A stretch of 64,000 bases of DNA from Caprella mutica (GCA_947561585.1 CANNZV010003130.1:1-64000), one strand, 5' to 3'; positions 44,346-55,877 are shown, numbered from the stretch's first letter. The notes: generated by a model from the letters alone, not told the origin. Numbers and translations: made by a program.

Positions 44346-45569
44346 TGTTAGATGGCGGCTAGTAGTTGCATAAAGATTTCGAAAATAAAATTGCCTAAAT
44401 TTGGAATATTACAAATTTATAAAGAAAAGGCAAATGAAATAATACAGCAGATGTCTTTTAAATTTATTTCACAAATTTTTTATCACTTCTGTTTCGTGTT
44501 AAAGCCTCTCTTTCTACGGAACAAATGCTTTGGCATCAGAGTGTAGACATTCCTTGATGGCCTTCTCCACCAAAGCCTTCAACTTGGCCCTTCTTATAAG
44601 GATGAACCCCCTCGTACGTATTTGGGTGCTAGGGAAGCATATCTAACCCTTGGAACAGCCTGACCTGTATGTTGCTTCTTCGCACGAACCTCAAAGGTTC
44701 ATTTTCGAATTTAGTCCTGCGGGAACGAATAAAATTGTATAGGATATAAATTTGTAGAGAAATAAACATTATAATTTGTAAAAATTTGGTACCGAAGTCA
44801 TTTTTGCAGATATAAATTTCTACAGAACTATGACAATTTTCAATCGTCCTTTCAGCACATTCAATTTCAGAAAAGAAATATCCAAACAGCAATACCCATC
44901 ACACTACTCTTCATCACTATTTCTGAGTAGCGCTATCTATCACTTTTGTATTTACTTACCTCTTGTCAGTAGTGATTCTCTCGTGCCTCTTAGGTCTGCT
45001 TTCCCTCTGAATAGGTCTCACCCACTTGCCAGTAATTGCATTCACAGTTGGAGATCTTCTGAGTTAACTCGCTGAAGTCAGAGTCTGATATGATAAGGAA
45101 GAGAAATGAAATTGAGAATTTGAACAAGTTGATGAATAAGATATAAGCAAATCCCTTATAAATAATTAATTAATTGTATCTAAAAATTCACGGTTCCCTT
45201 ATAAATAAAATCTGCCAATTGGATTACTACTGTAAAGACCAGGAGCTCAACTATCACTGTTCTCACCTGTTCTGTCTCAGTCCATTCATGAAAAACATAG
45301 ATGCCAACATTGTTCCTGTCTTTCTCATCATTCATCAAGACTTTGAATTTACTTCAGCGTCTTCAGTAATATGAAGTCAGCGAAGTTTGCCTGATGGATG
45401 AAACAATAATCATTGATAAATTGTTGCAGAAGTGGTCTAATATACCTCGTATAAACTATACAAAAAATAAAAGCTATTGATGTATCTAGCATATTATAAA
45501 CTATTATTAAATTATTTCTCAATATTTATTCAAATAGAAAGTTAGAAGTTGCAAGTGATAAATAATTTT

Positions 45570-45930
45570 AGGTTTAACGTCTGCTCCGACCATTTCTGGT
45601 CATATCACTGACTTCGAAAGTGAATAAGTACAAGGGACTGGAAGAAGCAGTCAGAAAGGACAGTGGCTACATGAGCAAAGTCATCATGTCATTTACCACC
45701 TTCGATAACATTGCTCAATGCTCATGGATGCAGAAAAGCTAATCCGTGAATACAGCCACTTACCAAGGAATGTGACGAAAATAGACATAAGAATCTGTGA
45801 CTGAACTCACGTTTGGAGGAGGAAAATGCAAAGGTGATAGTAAATGAAGCCTACCTAACACAAAATTTAAGACCTTGTAGTTGAAGAGCATAATTTTAGA
45901 GCTATACTTCTTTTCTTCCATTCACCACAA
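45570..45930. repeat. R-like segment, third copy, inside the 6.26-kb element
   Basis: Contains TACAAGGGACTGGAAGAAGC, TTACCAAGGAATGTGAC and AACACAAAATTTAAGACCT, matching R copies 1 and 2. It has about 30 extra bases within the shared open segment (YKGLEEAVRKDSGYMSKV). This links R and the CCCAGC element to one family (inference). Confidence 0.65.
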
Positions 45931-47714
45931 CCAGCTTTAAGATAGATCACCTGGGGAGCATAAAGGTTATCGAAAGCATGCCAGCACACAGTAATGTAGT
46001 CAATGCACCACTTTCTTTACCTGTTAAGAAAACTCTCAATCTTCTTTCCTCAAAGCTTCTGATCGCAGACAGAGTACTCTTCCTAGAGTTACATCACTCC
46101 CTCCATATTGAGAGTGGAGATCTCAAAGACCTTCTCTCCCTTGCGGTCAATCTCTGCAATGTGAGCGTACATTTCGATCTGCTCTTCCTTCATGTGATCC
46201 AGAGTGATGACGTCACACATTTTGCACACGATGTACTTGGCTGAAAAGACAAAGAAATTATTGACCAAAACAGTACCTATGGAAAAAAGGCTATCTGTTC
46301 AAATAACCAAAAGTTATGAGTTGATTATATCATTCAAAATTTTAATTAATTATATAAGATATTTTTAAGATCAACTTTCCATATCACTCACAAGAACATG
46401 TGATACATTCAAAGTGAACCTTTCATGTAATACAGTAAAATTCCTCTATAGTGAATGTAGATTCCTGAGTAAAAGAACTACCCCAATTAGAGAACAAATT
46501 TTCTTTAATCTACCATAAATAGCCATCAATTTTAGAAGACTAATGGCCCTCCATTGCAGACTAAGATTTTTAAAGTTTGCACCATGCAAATTCTTGAATT
46601 TATACATTTATTCAAAGTTCTTACATTAAAGTTTATTACTTTATATGCGAGGTATTCAATGTCAGATCTTCATTATCTAGAGTTAAATGAATGATGAAGA
46701 CACACCTGCATTGGGATATCCACAGAGGAGTAGGCAGCAAAGACAGGTTCTGGCTCACCTCCTCCTAGAAGACAAAAGAGTTCTTCTTGCCAATCTTCAC
46801 TGACACCAAGCAGTCCATGGCTATTCCTTTGAAGGATTTCTGACAGAAGAGTGCTGCATACCTCATCAGCTTGATGTAGTTAGCAGCTAACTATAAAGGA
46901 AAAAGTTGGTATCAGTATTATGGAACAGTCATCAAAATTTAACAACAATCATCTTATAGCTATTTGTCAAAAAGAAGATAATCACAACTTTGCAAGCTTG
47001 AGAATAAAGTAATGCAGCTAGTTATATGAAATATATTTACAATCATTCTTAACTTTACATAAGAAATTAATTTCAAAACAATTTTCTATAAATTATGACC
47101 TTAAATTTGGATTGAACTATTCTAATAAAATTATCCCCATTTCACACAATTAATTCATTTAATTGCACACTATCAATGCTGTACATTGTTATTGGCATGT
47201 AAATGTATTATCAACTTCATAAATTTTCAAAATGAGTACAATCCTTTTTTAGTCATTTGATGGATACAGTATTTCTTTATCTATAGTTAGCAAGCTAGCT
47301 GTATCTCCAAAACGTATGCAATAATTACATGTAAATATAGGAATTAATTACAAAATAGTACCTAAGATCTTGCACAGATATATTTCCCCTCAAAAAACAT
47401 TTCCATATATCTTTGGTGACATTGACACACTTTGCAAACTGGTATATTACTAATATTAGCAGTACAATCTTTGCTAACAATAGCCTTAATTATTAGCAAA
47501 GATTTCAGAGTTGTGCTTAAAGAAATACCTAAAATTGACAAAAAATGCATAATTTCTATGCATTCAGTAGACAGTAGGCAGTACCTAGTGTTAACCATCA
47601 ATTTTTTTGACTATTTCTTTATAATTTAAAATATTTATGAATTATGGTGAAGTATTCAATCATACAGTCACAGATACTTCTTAGTAACCTGGTGCTCACT
47701 AGTACACTGATAGA

Positions 47715-47959
47715 CCATGTTTCAGAGGCTGGAAAATTGTAATCCAATTTTTGAGCCAACATTTCAATAAAATTCTGAGCTAAGCCAATTAGAATTTGGC
47801 TCATATTTTGAAGATTTCAAACCAAAATTAACATGGGAACATAGGAATTAATTCAAAATTTAAAGCCAATTAGACAAGGAGTTTTGCCTTTTGAAATCTA
47901 CCTAAGTCCTAGGACCTAAGCCAATTAATTGGCTTTAACTGACATACTCTGTAACATGG
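47715..47959. mobile_element. MITE with CCATGTTTCAGAG ends, copy 1
   Basis: Starts CCATGTTTCAGAGGCTGG and ends ACAGAGT-like in reverse (CTCTGTAACATGG), a 13-bp inverted repeat with one mismatch. The interior is built of AAGCCAATT units. A second copy lies at 59638. Confidence 0.7.
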
Positions 47960-48209
47960 ATAATAGGCTATATTAATTATTATTAATTAGGTTAAGCCTT
48001 CAGGTAGGCATTATTACTAGTGTTGCTGTAAGCTGGTATAAGTCAACAAAAAAAAAGCTGTAGACATTTAACATTTTCCTTACTTTGGCTAATCTTCCAT
48101 GGCTCCAACTGTCCAACATTTTTCCTCCTAAAATAAGTATTAAAATTAATGGTATTATTAATATATACCATCATTAATTAGCAATTACTAATACTATATA
48201 GGAATATAT

Positions 48210-48295
48210 AGTGAAAAGTCCTCTGAATGAGTCTGCACTGACAGCCTCCAAAATAAAGTTTCTTGTCATGTCAGAGACTCAAAGGACTTTTTGCT
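48210..48295. mobile_element. 86-bp hairpin MITE
   Basis: GTGAAAAGTCCTCTGAATGA pairs with the reverse of TCAAAGGACTTTTTGC. TA on both sides is compatible with a Tc1/mariner-type site. Confidence 0.5.
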
Positions 48296-48299
48296 ATTT

Positions 48300-50050
48300 A
48301 TTCCAATAAGGCTATTACCAAAAATTTTACTCATTATTTTAGCACGAAAAATGTTGGAGAATTAGGTGGCCAAAATTAAGGAAAATTTATATCTTTTCTC
48401 CAGGCTCTTAGAAAATCAGAAGTCTGAGAAGAGTAAAGAGTTCACAGTTCAGTGACAGTGCACAAATACCTAGCTACAGTCTACAGAGAACAGACTAGAC
48501 TTCATGAACATCAGATTACAGTTACAGCAACAATAATAATGTCTAGGTACCTTCAGGTTCAACTTCAACCTAGGTTATTAATGATAATTTGACCCTAGCC
48601 CCTACTCCTAGTCCTAGGTACGGTAAGGTACCTAATATTATATTATATTATCAATCAAGCAGAGTATATTTGGCTGACATTATGTCGACGATGAATCGAT
48701 GATGAGACCCAAATTTACCATCAAACAAATAAGTTACCTAGGTAGGTACAATTTTGGCATGACACTTCATAAAATACTATATCGTCGAACGGATAGCATA
48801 TCTAAGTAGTTAGTACCTAGTACCTAAGTAATGATTTTCATTTTAAATTAAAATGAAAGATAACGGAGATTGTAGGTATCTAAACTCAAGACCTAGTGGC
48901 CACTGGCCATAGCCTACATGCTAGTTAGGTATAGAATAATAGAGGTACTTTAGGTAGGTACCTTAATTTTAAAAATTGAAATAGCTAGGTAACTAGGAAC
49001 TTACCTACCTATTTGTGTTAGGTAGAAGAACCGGGTTGATAATTCTCTTTGGCTCTAATACACTTATTATATTTCGATAAAATGGGTACCTAATTATAAA
49101 TCATACGAAATGCAATCAGTCTGATTAACAAATTTATGGTAGTACATATTAAATATTAAACTGGCGTATAACAGATTTAGACTGACGTTGGACTGACGCT
49201 ACATATAGTATACACTGGGGCTGCGCTCGCATTGTTCCAATAATGTCGACGCTCAAAGTTCACGATAACTAATTCTAGGTATATAGATAGCATTATTTTC
49301 ATCCAGTTACCAAAGTATTTCACAAAATTTGTACTGGATAATTTTAATCAATACACTAAATCTGAGATCAGGTTTCCCAAAAATATTTAAATCATCGATA
49401 TCAATATAATTAAGGTCTTTTTAAAAGAACGTTCTGAATATATATAATTCACTATGCGGCAAATGTTTGTGATATACCTACGTCAAAAATTAATGTTTTT
49501 TTATGAAAAAGTTCGTAATATGAACGGAAAGAATTAATATATCACGAAATATTATGTAAGGAGTAACTAAAATGTATATGTATATTTGTTATCACTGTAC
49601 ATATACCTAGGTTCAATTGATTTAATGATTTTTCATTTTCAATATTTATTACCTAGGCTAATTCAAACTCGTTATGATTTATAATTGATAGTATAATAAA
49701 TAATGGAACGAAACACGTAACTCTATTTAATATTTAAAAATATATTTTTTACATTGCTACATTTGTTACATAATTTTATTGCACAGTTTTTATATTTCTA
49801 AATTCTTTTACAAATTTTTTAAATGAAAATTTCTATAGCTAGCAAAAAAATTTCTAGTGTAATTTTGTACCTAATATTTTACAAAAAAAAATTAGATAAA
49901 TTTTTTTTACATTTTTTCCTTTAAATATCTAGCCTTCTATTTATATAATTTACTTTTGATACCCCATAAATTTTAATACGGAAGTACACTAGTAGTTATA
50001 TAATGGAAAGCGGCCTGAAACATACAGTATAATAGGTATGAAGCGGCTCT
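48300..50050. other. AT-rich interior of the 6.26-kb element, no gene seen
   Basis: Contains TACCTAGGTA-type short repeats at 48500-49120 and long A/T runs. No convincing reading frame on either strand. Confidence 0.5.
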
Positions 50051-50054
50051 TATA

Positions 50055-50378
50055 TGTTTAGTCAACATCGCAGCAACAAATACTTAAAATCAATGTGCGT
50101 GCATAATTATAGATGTTTTGCCAACATCGTGCCAACACTTGATATCCATCAAGCGGCCGATTGTTGGGTATTGACATCGTGCCGACAAATAATATTAATC
50201 TGTCGGCCGACTGTTGTAGGAACGACGTCCTGCCGACAAATAATATCCATCCGACGGCCGTATGTTGTGTAGCCGACGTTGTGCCGATGTCGAAATGAAT
50301 CAATTTGCCGATGCACGACGTTGCCATAAGGTTACCGATGCACGCCAGCATACGGCCGACGTTGCAATGTTTGCTGGG
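50055..50378. repeat. Right subterminal repeat region of the 6.26-kb element
   Basis: Two to three copies of a roughly 55-bp unit with GTGCCGACAAATAATAT and GTCGGCCGACTGTTG, ending GCAATGTTTGCTGGG. An open frame on each strand follows from the palindromic units and is not called as a gene. Confidence 0.7.
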
Positions 50379-50700
50379 GTGCTTTCTCCCTATTATGTGG
50401 TTGCCAAACGCTTCAATTATACTGCGCATTGGACTGTCGTCTGCTATTGAAAAACTATTATAGACTTCAAGAGCATCACCATCTTGTATTTGTATAAATA
50501 AAGCTTTTTGTTTAGGTAATGACCGGTTGCCTATCTAGATCACTTAAGGCTGCATAACTCTTTCATCTTTGTTTAAATAACTTCCAGCTTCTTTGTGAAT
50601 TCTCCAACCCAAAGATAAACGTGCTGGAGACAAAACTTTTGGCAACATCGCAGAAGTCTGGTTACTTGCTGCTTCGCTTGTTTCTTCTGTATCACTCATT
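50379..50700 (-). pseudogene. Gypsy-1 gag N-terminus
   Basis: ATG at 50700 gives MSDTEETSEAASNQ and LSLGWRIHKEAGSYLN. A stop and frame change near 50550 follow, then IQIQDGDALEVYNSFS and MRSIIEAFGNHIIGRKH, where the 6.26-kb element begins. Confidence 0.75.
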
Positions 50701-50775
50701 TGTTCAGTTAATTATTCTTTCTCTTTGTTCAGTTACTGATTTACTTTCTTTTATAACTCTGAAAGATTTAAATCA

Positions 50776-50785
50776 GCTGCCACCA
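50776..50785 (-). promoter_or_regulatory. Gypsy-1 primer-binding site
   Basis: On the minus strand the LTR ends TTAACA and is followed at once by TGGTGGCAGC, a typical tRNA 3'-end complement beginning TGG. The tRNA is not identified. Confidence 0.65.
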
Positions 50786-50791
50786 TGTTAA

Positions 50792-52318
50792 GGGGACCGT
50801 TCCCGTGAAAAATGTCAATATTAAAGAAAAAAAATTTATTGTGTAAATAGTTGCTTTTCAACCTTCTAATAGTGTGTGCAAAATATCAGAGCTTTCATGT
50901 TACTCTAACCCCCTGGGGAGGGGGAAAAGGGGACCGGATGTAGGGAGTCAATATGTATTCTAAAAACCAACTCTCAGCCAATTATAATTCGTAATAATTA
51001 ATTATCTCGCTATATCTGGTATCTAAAGCCCCGTCCAGACGGTCAAATTTTTTTAGAGAAGTGACAAACTTAATGACAAACTAAATGACAAACTTATCGT
51101 CAGTTTTCAAGGAGTGTCTACACGGTCAAATTTTCTCGCCAAAAGTTTGAGGTTCACTGGCGTCCGTTTCGTCAAAATTAATGTTATATATCGTGAAAAT
51201 AAAAATTATATAACTTGGTATGTATATTTTTTAAATTTAGAACAGTAAGAAACCAGAAAAAATAATTTGTTTTTAATGACAAAATATCGTCTTGAAAAGG
51301 TTAGTCAAAAATAGATCATAGAAAACAATTCACAACGTAGGTAGCCTACCTATACTTAGATCTAATACAACCAAGTATTAAAGAGTCTGTCGTCAGCCAT
51401 TGTAACAAGATAGATACTAACTAAGTTTGAAAAAAATGAGGTTTTTGTAGGTGTACCTAGCTGTAATGAACTAAAATGACGCGCAAATAAAAAAATATTA
51501 TTGCCGGAAAGTCAGTTTGTACTTCAAACTTTATCGTCAGAAAATAGTTTGACAAACTTTTTGCTGACGATATCCAACATGTTGGAATAAAAAAACTGAT
51601 GAAAAGTTTGACGGTTTGCTGACGCTAGGAAGTTATCGTCATTTAGTTTGTTATTAACTTTGTCACTTCTCTGAAAAATTTGACCGTCTGCACGGGGCTT
51701 AACGTGTCACTAATCAGATGCACACTAAGGTATGCCACTCAGTTACCCGCAAACCTTCACAGGAGTCGTATGTAGCGTGTAAGATTATCAAACTTTGAAT
51801 GGGATTTTCTATTAGTTCAGAGATCTAAAAATCTTGTAATTCAAAAGCCTAAGCCGTTTACAATTTTGAAGTTATGGCATTGCAATTTTTCGCATTCGAT
51901 TCTCCCCGGAATTCTCTACAAACTCTGGAAGAGTTTTATTCAATTTTCGAATTATTTTTCAAAATATTGAATTTTGAAATTTATATTATATTTCAATTTT
52001 TTTTTCACTAAAAATTTCAATAATTCGAAAATCAATTCGAAAAAAAAAAAAAAAACACTTCCACAGTTAGTAGAGAATCTTGTGGGGAATCGAATGCAAA
52101 AAACCATAATGTCATAGCTACAAAATTGTAGTATCCATTAATTAATTTACTCACTGTTCGAAATTTGTTCGAAATTCGAATAACTCGTTTTCTATGGGTC
52201 GAATCGAAATAATGTCGTGACTCAAAAACATCTTAGAATTCATTTTATATATGTGTACAATGTTTCACAACCATAGCTTCAATATTAAAAAACTTTTCAA
52301 AATCTGGGAACGGTGCCC
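50792..52318. mobile_element. 1.53-kb TTAA-site element (Kolobok-like by target and ends)
   Basis: Ends GGGGACCGTTCCC and, inverted, GGGCACCGTTCCC. Flanks are TTAA (50788-50791) and TCAA (52319-52322), the second a point-mutated copy, since the intact LTR has TTAA once. TTAA targets are used by piggyBac and Kolobok; the GGG ends favour Kolobok. No transposase. The interior includes a smaller MITE and a palindromic segment with a paralogue at 61310. Confidence 0.65.
51027..51699. mobile_element. 673-bp MITE with long inverted ends, Harbinger-like TAA site
   Basis: Left AGCCCCGTCCAGACGGTCAA and right reverse AGCCCCGTGCAGACGGTCAA continue inward for about 40 bp. TAA flanks both sides (51024-51026, 51700-51702), which fits the TWA target of PIF/Harbinger. 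Non-coding. Nested in the TTAA-site element. Confidence 0.7.
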
Positions 52319-52341
52319 TCAAGTTATTTGTTAAAGGTATG

Positions 52342-53118
52342 TGTCAGTTGGGGAGGGGGAGCAAAACGCCAGTTACCTCCGAGATTTATTTCTATCTTGG
52401 TACTGCAAGTACAAAAATAAAAATACTTTAAAATTTACATCAAAATCAATCCTAAGTTAAACATTAAAAGCATAGCTACTACTTTATTGACAATAAGATT
52501 CTTCACACTAAAATTCTCTCAATAAAAAAAACTACTAATATAAATAAGTGGTTTGATTAAGATTCTACTCGTTAAAACTATTCGCACTTAAGTCTCTCTT
52601 TACTTATGTAAAACTAGAACTAATGCTACCACCACTGCTACAATGGCAAACACAGATCTGGCATATCTAAAGAACAAATTCATCAGGGCACCCAAATACC
52701 ATTCAGATTAAACTTTTATACTATTATCTCACCTGACTAATATTTTACTCCGATCTCAAATATTCCGTCCACAACTGAATCCGAACTAAAGAGCTTATCG
52801 TTTTCAGGCTCTGATACAAAACTGCATATCAACCACAGACTAACTCACAGGGTTCGGGAACACCAAATCATTAACTATCTAATCAAATAATGAACCTGTA
52901 GAAAAGTAACCAACTAAAAATGCCGGTTCCACTGCACATACACAAATGTGTGTATGCGCAGTAGACCGGCACACATCTTATTCTTAGCACGACGAAACAA
53001 ATACTAATGTGAAGAGAATGACACGTCAGCGACTGAAAGAACCTAAAACAATAAAACAAATGAACATCGACAAATTAACTTCAATACTTAAAATCTTTGT
53101 CTCACAATGCATTTAATA
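52342..53118. mobile_element. 777-bp insertion of unknown type in Gypsy-1 5' LTR
   Basis: Flanked by GTATG (52337-52341 and 53119-53123), single in the intact LTR at 26392-26396. Begins TGTCAGTTGGGG and ends GCATTTAATA. No inverted ends and no ORF. A solo LTR is possible from the 5-bp duplication but the right end is not CA. Confidence 0.6.
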
Positions 53119-53320
53119 GTATGAGTGACACAGGAGAATGAGACACAGGGGTAACACTCTTGTTTACTCTATGACTGTATCTCATGAACTCACAATAATG
53201 CATACGTGATCAAATACGAATACCCTTTGCTATATAATGTATCACTTAATAATAATGAATAATAGTTAATATATGAAATAAATCAAATAATATAAAAGAA
53301 ACATATCACTTAACACCCTA

Positions 53321-53960
53321 TAAGTGTATTAATTATATTTATTGGGTATAGTTTAAAGGGAGCACTACGTACGTTATATAGAAAGGTACAGTCCAATTGA
53401 ATAGAAATAATTCCTACATTTCTCTACGTATTATAAAACAGGAAGATAAGAAAATGAATTTCCAAATTTTTAAAACTACGAATCTGTTTTCGCACTTCTG
53501 GTCGTAGTATAAATTCAGATATCGTTTTGAAACAGACATGCCGACGTCAATAATTTTGATGATGTTAAAACCATGTATCGGTTTTAGTGTTTCTACTCGA
53601 AGTGTAAATTCAGATATCATTTAGAAACACACATTCCGATATCTACTATGAGCCGAAATGGTTGCTAAGTCGATACCCACCGTTAGCGCTACGAATTTGA
53701 CAGCAAATGGCATTGAATCGACCTTCATATGTTTGTTGGGATAAAGTAGGGAGATAAGAGAAAGAATTTCCAAACAATTCTTAAGCTATGTATAACTGTT
53801 TTCGTACTTCTGGTCGAACAGTAAATTCAGATATCATTTAGAAAAAGACATTCCAATATCTACAATGAGTTGAAGCAGTTGCTAAGTCGATACCCACCGT
53901 TAGCGCTACGAATTCGACAGCAACCGGCATCGAATCGACATTCATGTTTGTTGGGTTGTC
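53321..53960. repeat. Repeat R, copy 2, right part, plus an extra terminal unit
   Basis: Continues the R copy interrupted at 26371 (TAAGTGTATTAATTAT and GGGTATAGTTTAAAGGGAGC), ending ATGTTTGTTGGG at about 53742. An additional unit (53780-53955) repeats TCAGATATCATTTAG and GTTAGCGCTACGAATTCGAC and ends CATGTTTGTTGGG. Confidence 0.75.
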
Positions 53961-54791
53961 GGTGTCGTTGAAAATTAGCTTTTAAATGACAACAAGTTGA
54001 ATGATTTGAAATTAATAAAATAAAGTAAAATAAAATGATAGGAAATTAAAAACAAATGTGATATGTGAAATAAACATCATATAGCCTACTGCTAGTGATT
54101 CGTTTCTCTAATTGACGTACATAAAAAAATCTAGCGAGAAAGCAACACTTTCAACCGCTCTTACGAAATGCAAACACTCGAGATATGACGATTGTTTTGA
54201 TTTCTGGCTAGTTTTCCAGTTTCTACCTATCTTACAAGTATATACATAATTTAACGTAAATTAATTCCCTCCTACTATCTACTTCGTTTGTTCTCATCTA
54301 ACTAGCTAATGATCTTATTTTAGGATGGACGGATCTAAGAACACCCAAATTCAATGTGAGTTATTTATTGTTCTTTGTGTAACACTAACAGGTTACAGGT
54401 ACTGACAAGTAGGCCTATCCATTTTTCATCGTGTGGCAGGAAAGTCACCACTTTGATTTGAAAAAGGACGTTGGGTAGGTTGCCACATTGTACTCATTTT
54501 AAATCAGATTATTGACTTCTAACCAGTTTTCAGGATGTGAGACATTTTTTAACATTTTCTGTGTGAACACCAGTTTGTATTTGGTATGTAGGTATTTGAT
54601 ATCTTTTACTTATTTATTATCATAAATATGCTTCACTTCTTCTTTTTAATATTTGTGTTGATATAGCGTCAAACAGGGAAATTGCAGCCCTTTAATTTCC
54701 AATTGGCAAATTGCTGCAATCCCAAGAATTTCTCTAAAGCCTGCTGAAGTTCTGAACCTAATTGCTAATTCATAATCATATTTAAAGGTGG
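53961..54791. other. AT-rich spacer, nothing recognised
   Basis: No reading frame, repeat family or RNA that I can support. Confidence 0.4.
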
Positions 54792-54800
54792 CATATAAAT

Positions 54801-55494
54801 CATAAGTATCTAAAAGCTGAGCGGCGCACCACATTACGGCGCACTACAATACGGCGCACCACTGTACTTTCTATTAATGACCTCAATGTGAAAAACTGTT
54901 ATGTAGTGTGTTGTATCCGGTAGTTTGTTGTTCTGCACACTTCATGATTGTTTAATGACCTGGCAGGGGGGTTCGGGGGGCGGCACGCCCCCCGATACAT
55001 CTACCTAACGGCTAACTGATAAGTTTTTATTTACACCTCAGACTGGAAGTTTACAATAGTTACCCCATAAAATTACAAATACAGTTTTCTATGATGAATT
55101 TTATTTTCTATTCCAAATTAAACACCAGTCTGCAGAATATGTGAGATATTTGGGATATTCTCTCCGAACAATTTTGAATTAATTCCTATATTTACATTAA
55201 TTTTGCTACGAACACTTCTGAATTAATCCCTATATTTACATTGATTTTGCTACGAACAGAATAAGAGATCTCTACGAACACTTTACCAGTTTCTGCAGAC
55301 TGGATTAAACATCTCAATCGAATAATTAAACTGTGTAGTATAAACATTGGATTCAGCCTTCAGGTACCGTCAGGCGTCAGACATGAATTTGGCACAACAA
55401 TTAGAATTAGGTACCTATCTAATAGAATGTACAGTGGTGCGCCGTAATCTGGTGCGCCGTTCTGGTGTGCGCCGCTCAGCTTTTAGATACGTAT
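54801..55494. mobile_element. Mutator-like MITE with 9-bp target duplication
   Basis: Ends CATAAGTATCTAAAAGC and, inverted, ATACGTATCTAAAAGC, followed inward by GCGGCGCACC motifs. CATATAAAT is present at 54792-54800 and 55495-55503, an exact 9-bp duplication as made by Mutator-type elements. A hAT-type MITE sits inside at 55125. A second, inverted copy is at about 58990-59365. Confidence 0.8.
55125..55303. mobile_element. hAT-type MITE, 179 bp, nested in the Mutator-like MITE
   Basis: Ends CCAGTCTGCAG and CTGCAGACTGG with exact 8-bp duplication ATTAAACA (55117-55124, 55304-55311). The other Mutator-like copy has this ATTAAACA once (59160-59167, inverted), proving the empty site. Confidence 0.9.
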
Positions 55495-55623
55495 CATATA
55501 AATAGATGCTCAATGCTTGCTATATATTTAATATATTTAGTTTAATATGTATTAGCTAACTTTGTAGCTACTATTTTGTTAGTGTTTTGTGGTTAAAGGC
55601 GATACATATTAAAAGCTGAGCGG

Positions 55624-55869
55624 CCAGACTGTATTTCAATATAATTTCATGGTAAATTCCACCGACTTGTCGGTGGAATTTTTCTCCATCGAAAATAATA
55701 TTCTGGCAAAGTCGGTGGATTTTTAGCTATTTACTCCATGTTACCATTAATTTCTGGTGGAAAAATGGGTAAAATGTTGATGGATCAGCCAAAATACTGG
55801 AAATTTATGGTGGATTTTTTCAGCTTTTTGAAAAAGTCAGTGGAATTTTATGCACCAAATACAGACTGG
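55624..55869. mobile_element. hAT-type MITE with CCAGACTGTATTT ends
   Basis: CCAGACTGTATTT and AAATACAGACTGG are perfect inverses. The interior contains the palindrome TTCCACCGACTTGTCGGTGGAA. The left flank is a fragment of Mutator-like MITE end (AAAAGCTGAGCGG); the flanking 8-mers do not match, so the site was rearranged. Confidence 0.65.
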
Positions 55870-55877
55870 CAGATGTG

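Larger units (their letters stand above)
45280..48127 (-). pseudogene. Exon-like fragments of an unidentified spliced gene
   Basis: Minus-strand segments with good splice borders. At 48084-48127: TTTTAG/GAGGAAAAATG with MLDSWSHGRLAK, then GTAAGG. At 46706-46890: TTTATAG/LAANYIKLMRYAALF in phase with the first, with a TAG later in that frame; a second frame reads GVSEDWQEELFCLLGGGEPE to CAG/GTGTGT. At about 46080-46240: TCTTTTCAG/KYIVCKMCDVITLDHMKEE. At about 45280-45350: RNNVGIYVFHEWTETEQ/GTGAGA. The phases of the last two do not join simply. Family not recognised; frames contain stops, so a decayed captured gene is the likeliest reading. Confidence 0.4.
44115..50378. mobile_element. 6.26-kb element with CCCAGCAAAC inverted ends, inserted in Gypsy-1 gag
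   Basis: Ends CCCAGCAAACA (44115) and TGTTTGCTGGG (50378) are flanked by GT on both sides, a 2-bp duplication or preference. Removing it restores GRKH-VTYER in the gag frame. Both ends have subterminal GC-richer repeats with GTCGGC or GCCGAC cores. The interior holds an R-like stretch, exon-like pieces and two MITEs, but no transposase that I can see. Superfamily not assigned. Confidence 0.8.
26372..53315 (-). mobile_element. Gypsy-1: LTR retrotransposon expanded to 27 kb by nested insertions
   Basis: A minus-strand Ty3/Gypsy element bounded by CCCTA duplications (26367-26371 and 53316-53320). The uninterrupted CCCTA in R copy 1 (19223-19227) proves the borders. Its own sequence is only about 5 kb: LTRs, gag (50379-50700 and 43562-44114) and pol (26922-29779). 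The rest is inserted: Gypsy-2 between gag and pol, the 6.26-kb element in gag, and a TTAA-site element plus a 777-bp insert in the 5' LTR. Confidence 0.9.
50786..53315 (-). repeat. Gypsy-1 5' LTR, split into three pieces
   Basis: LTR pieces are 50786-50791, 52323-52341 and 53124-53315 (217 bp in all, against 208 for the 3' LTR, mostly due to one 9-bp indel). The inserts are a TTAA-site element and a 777-bp insertion. Confidence 0.9.

Noticed and set aside
45978..46244. Plus-strand 88-residue frame
   Set aside because: It is antisense to the better supported minus-strand exon-like segment with a good splice acceptor at 46241.
50054..50450. Overlapping frames on both strands near 50.1-50.4 kb
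   Set aside because: They come from palindromic GTCGGC/GCCGAC subterminal units and the start of Gypsy-1 gag.
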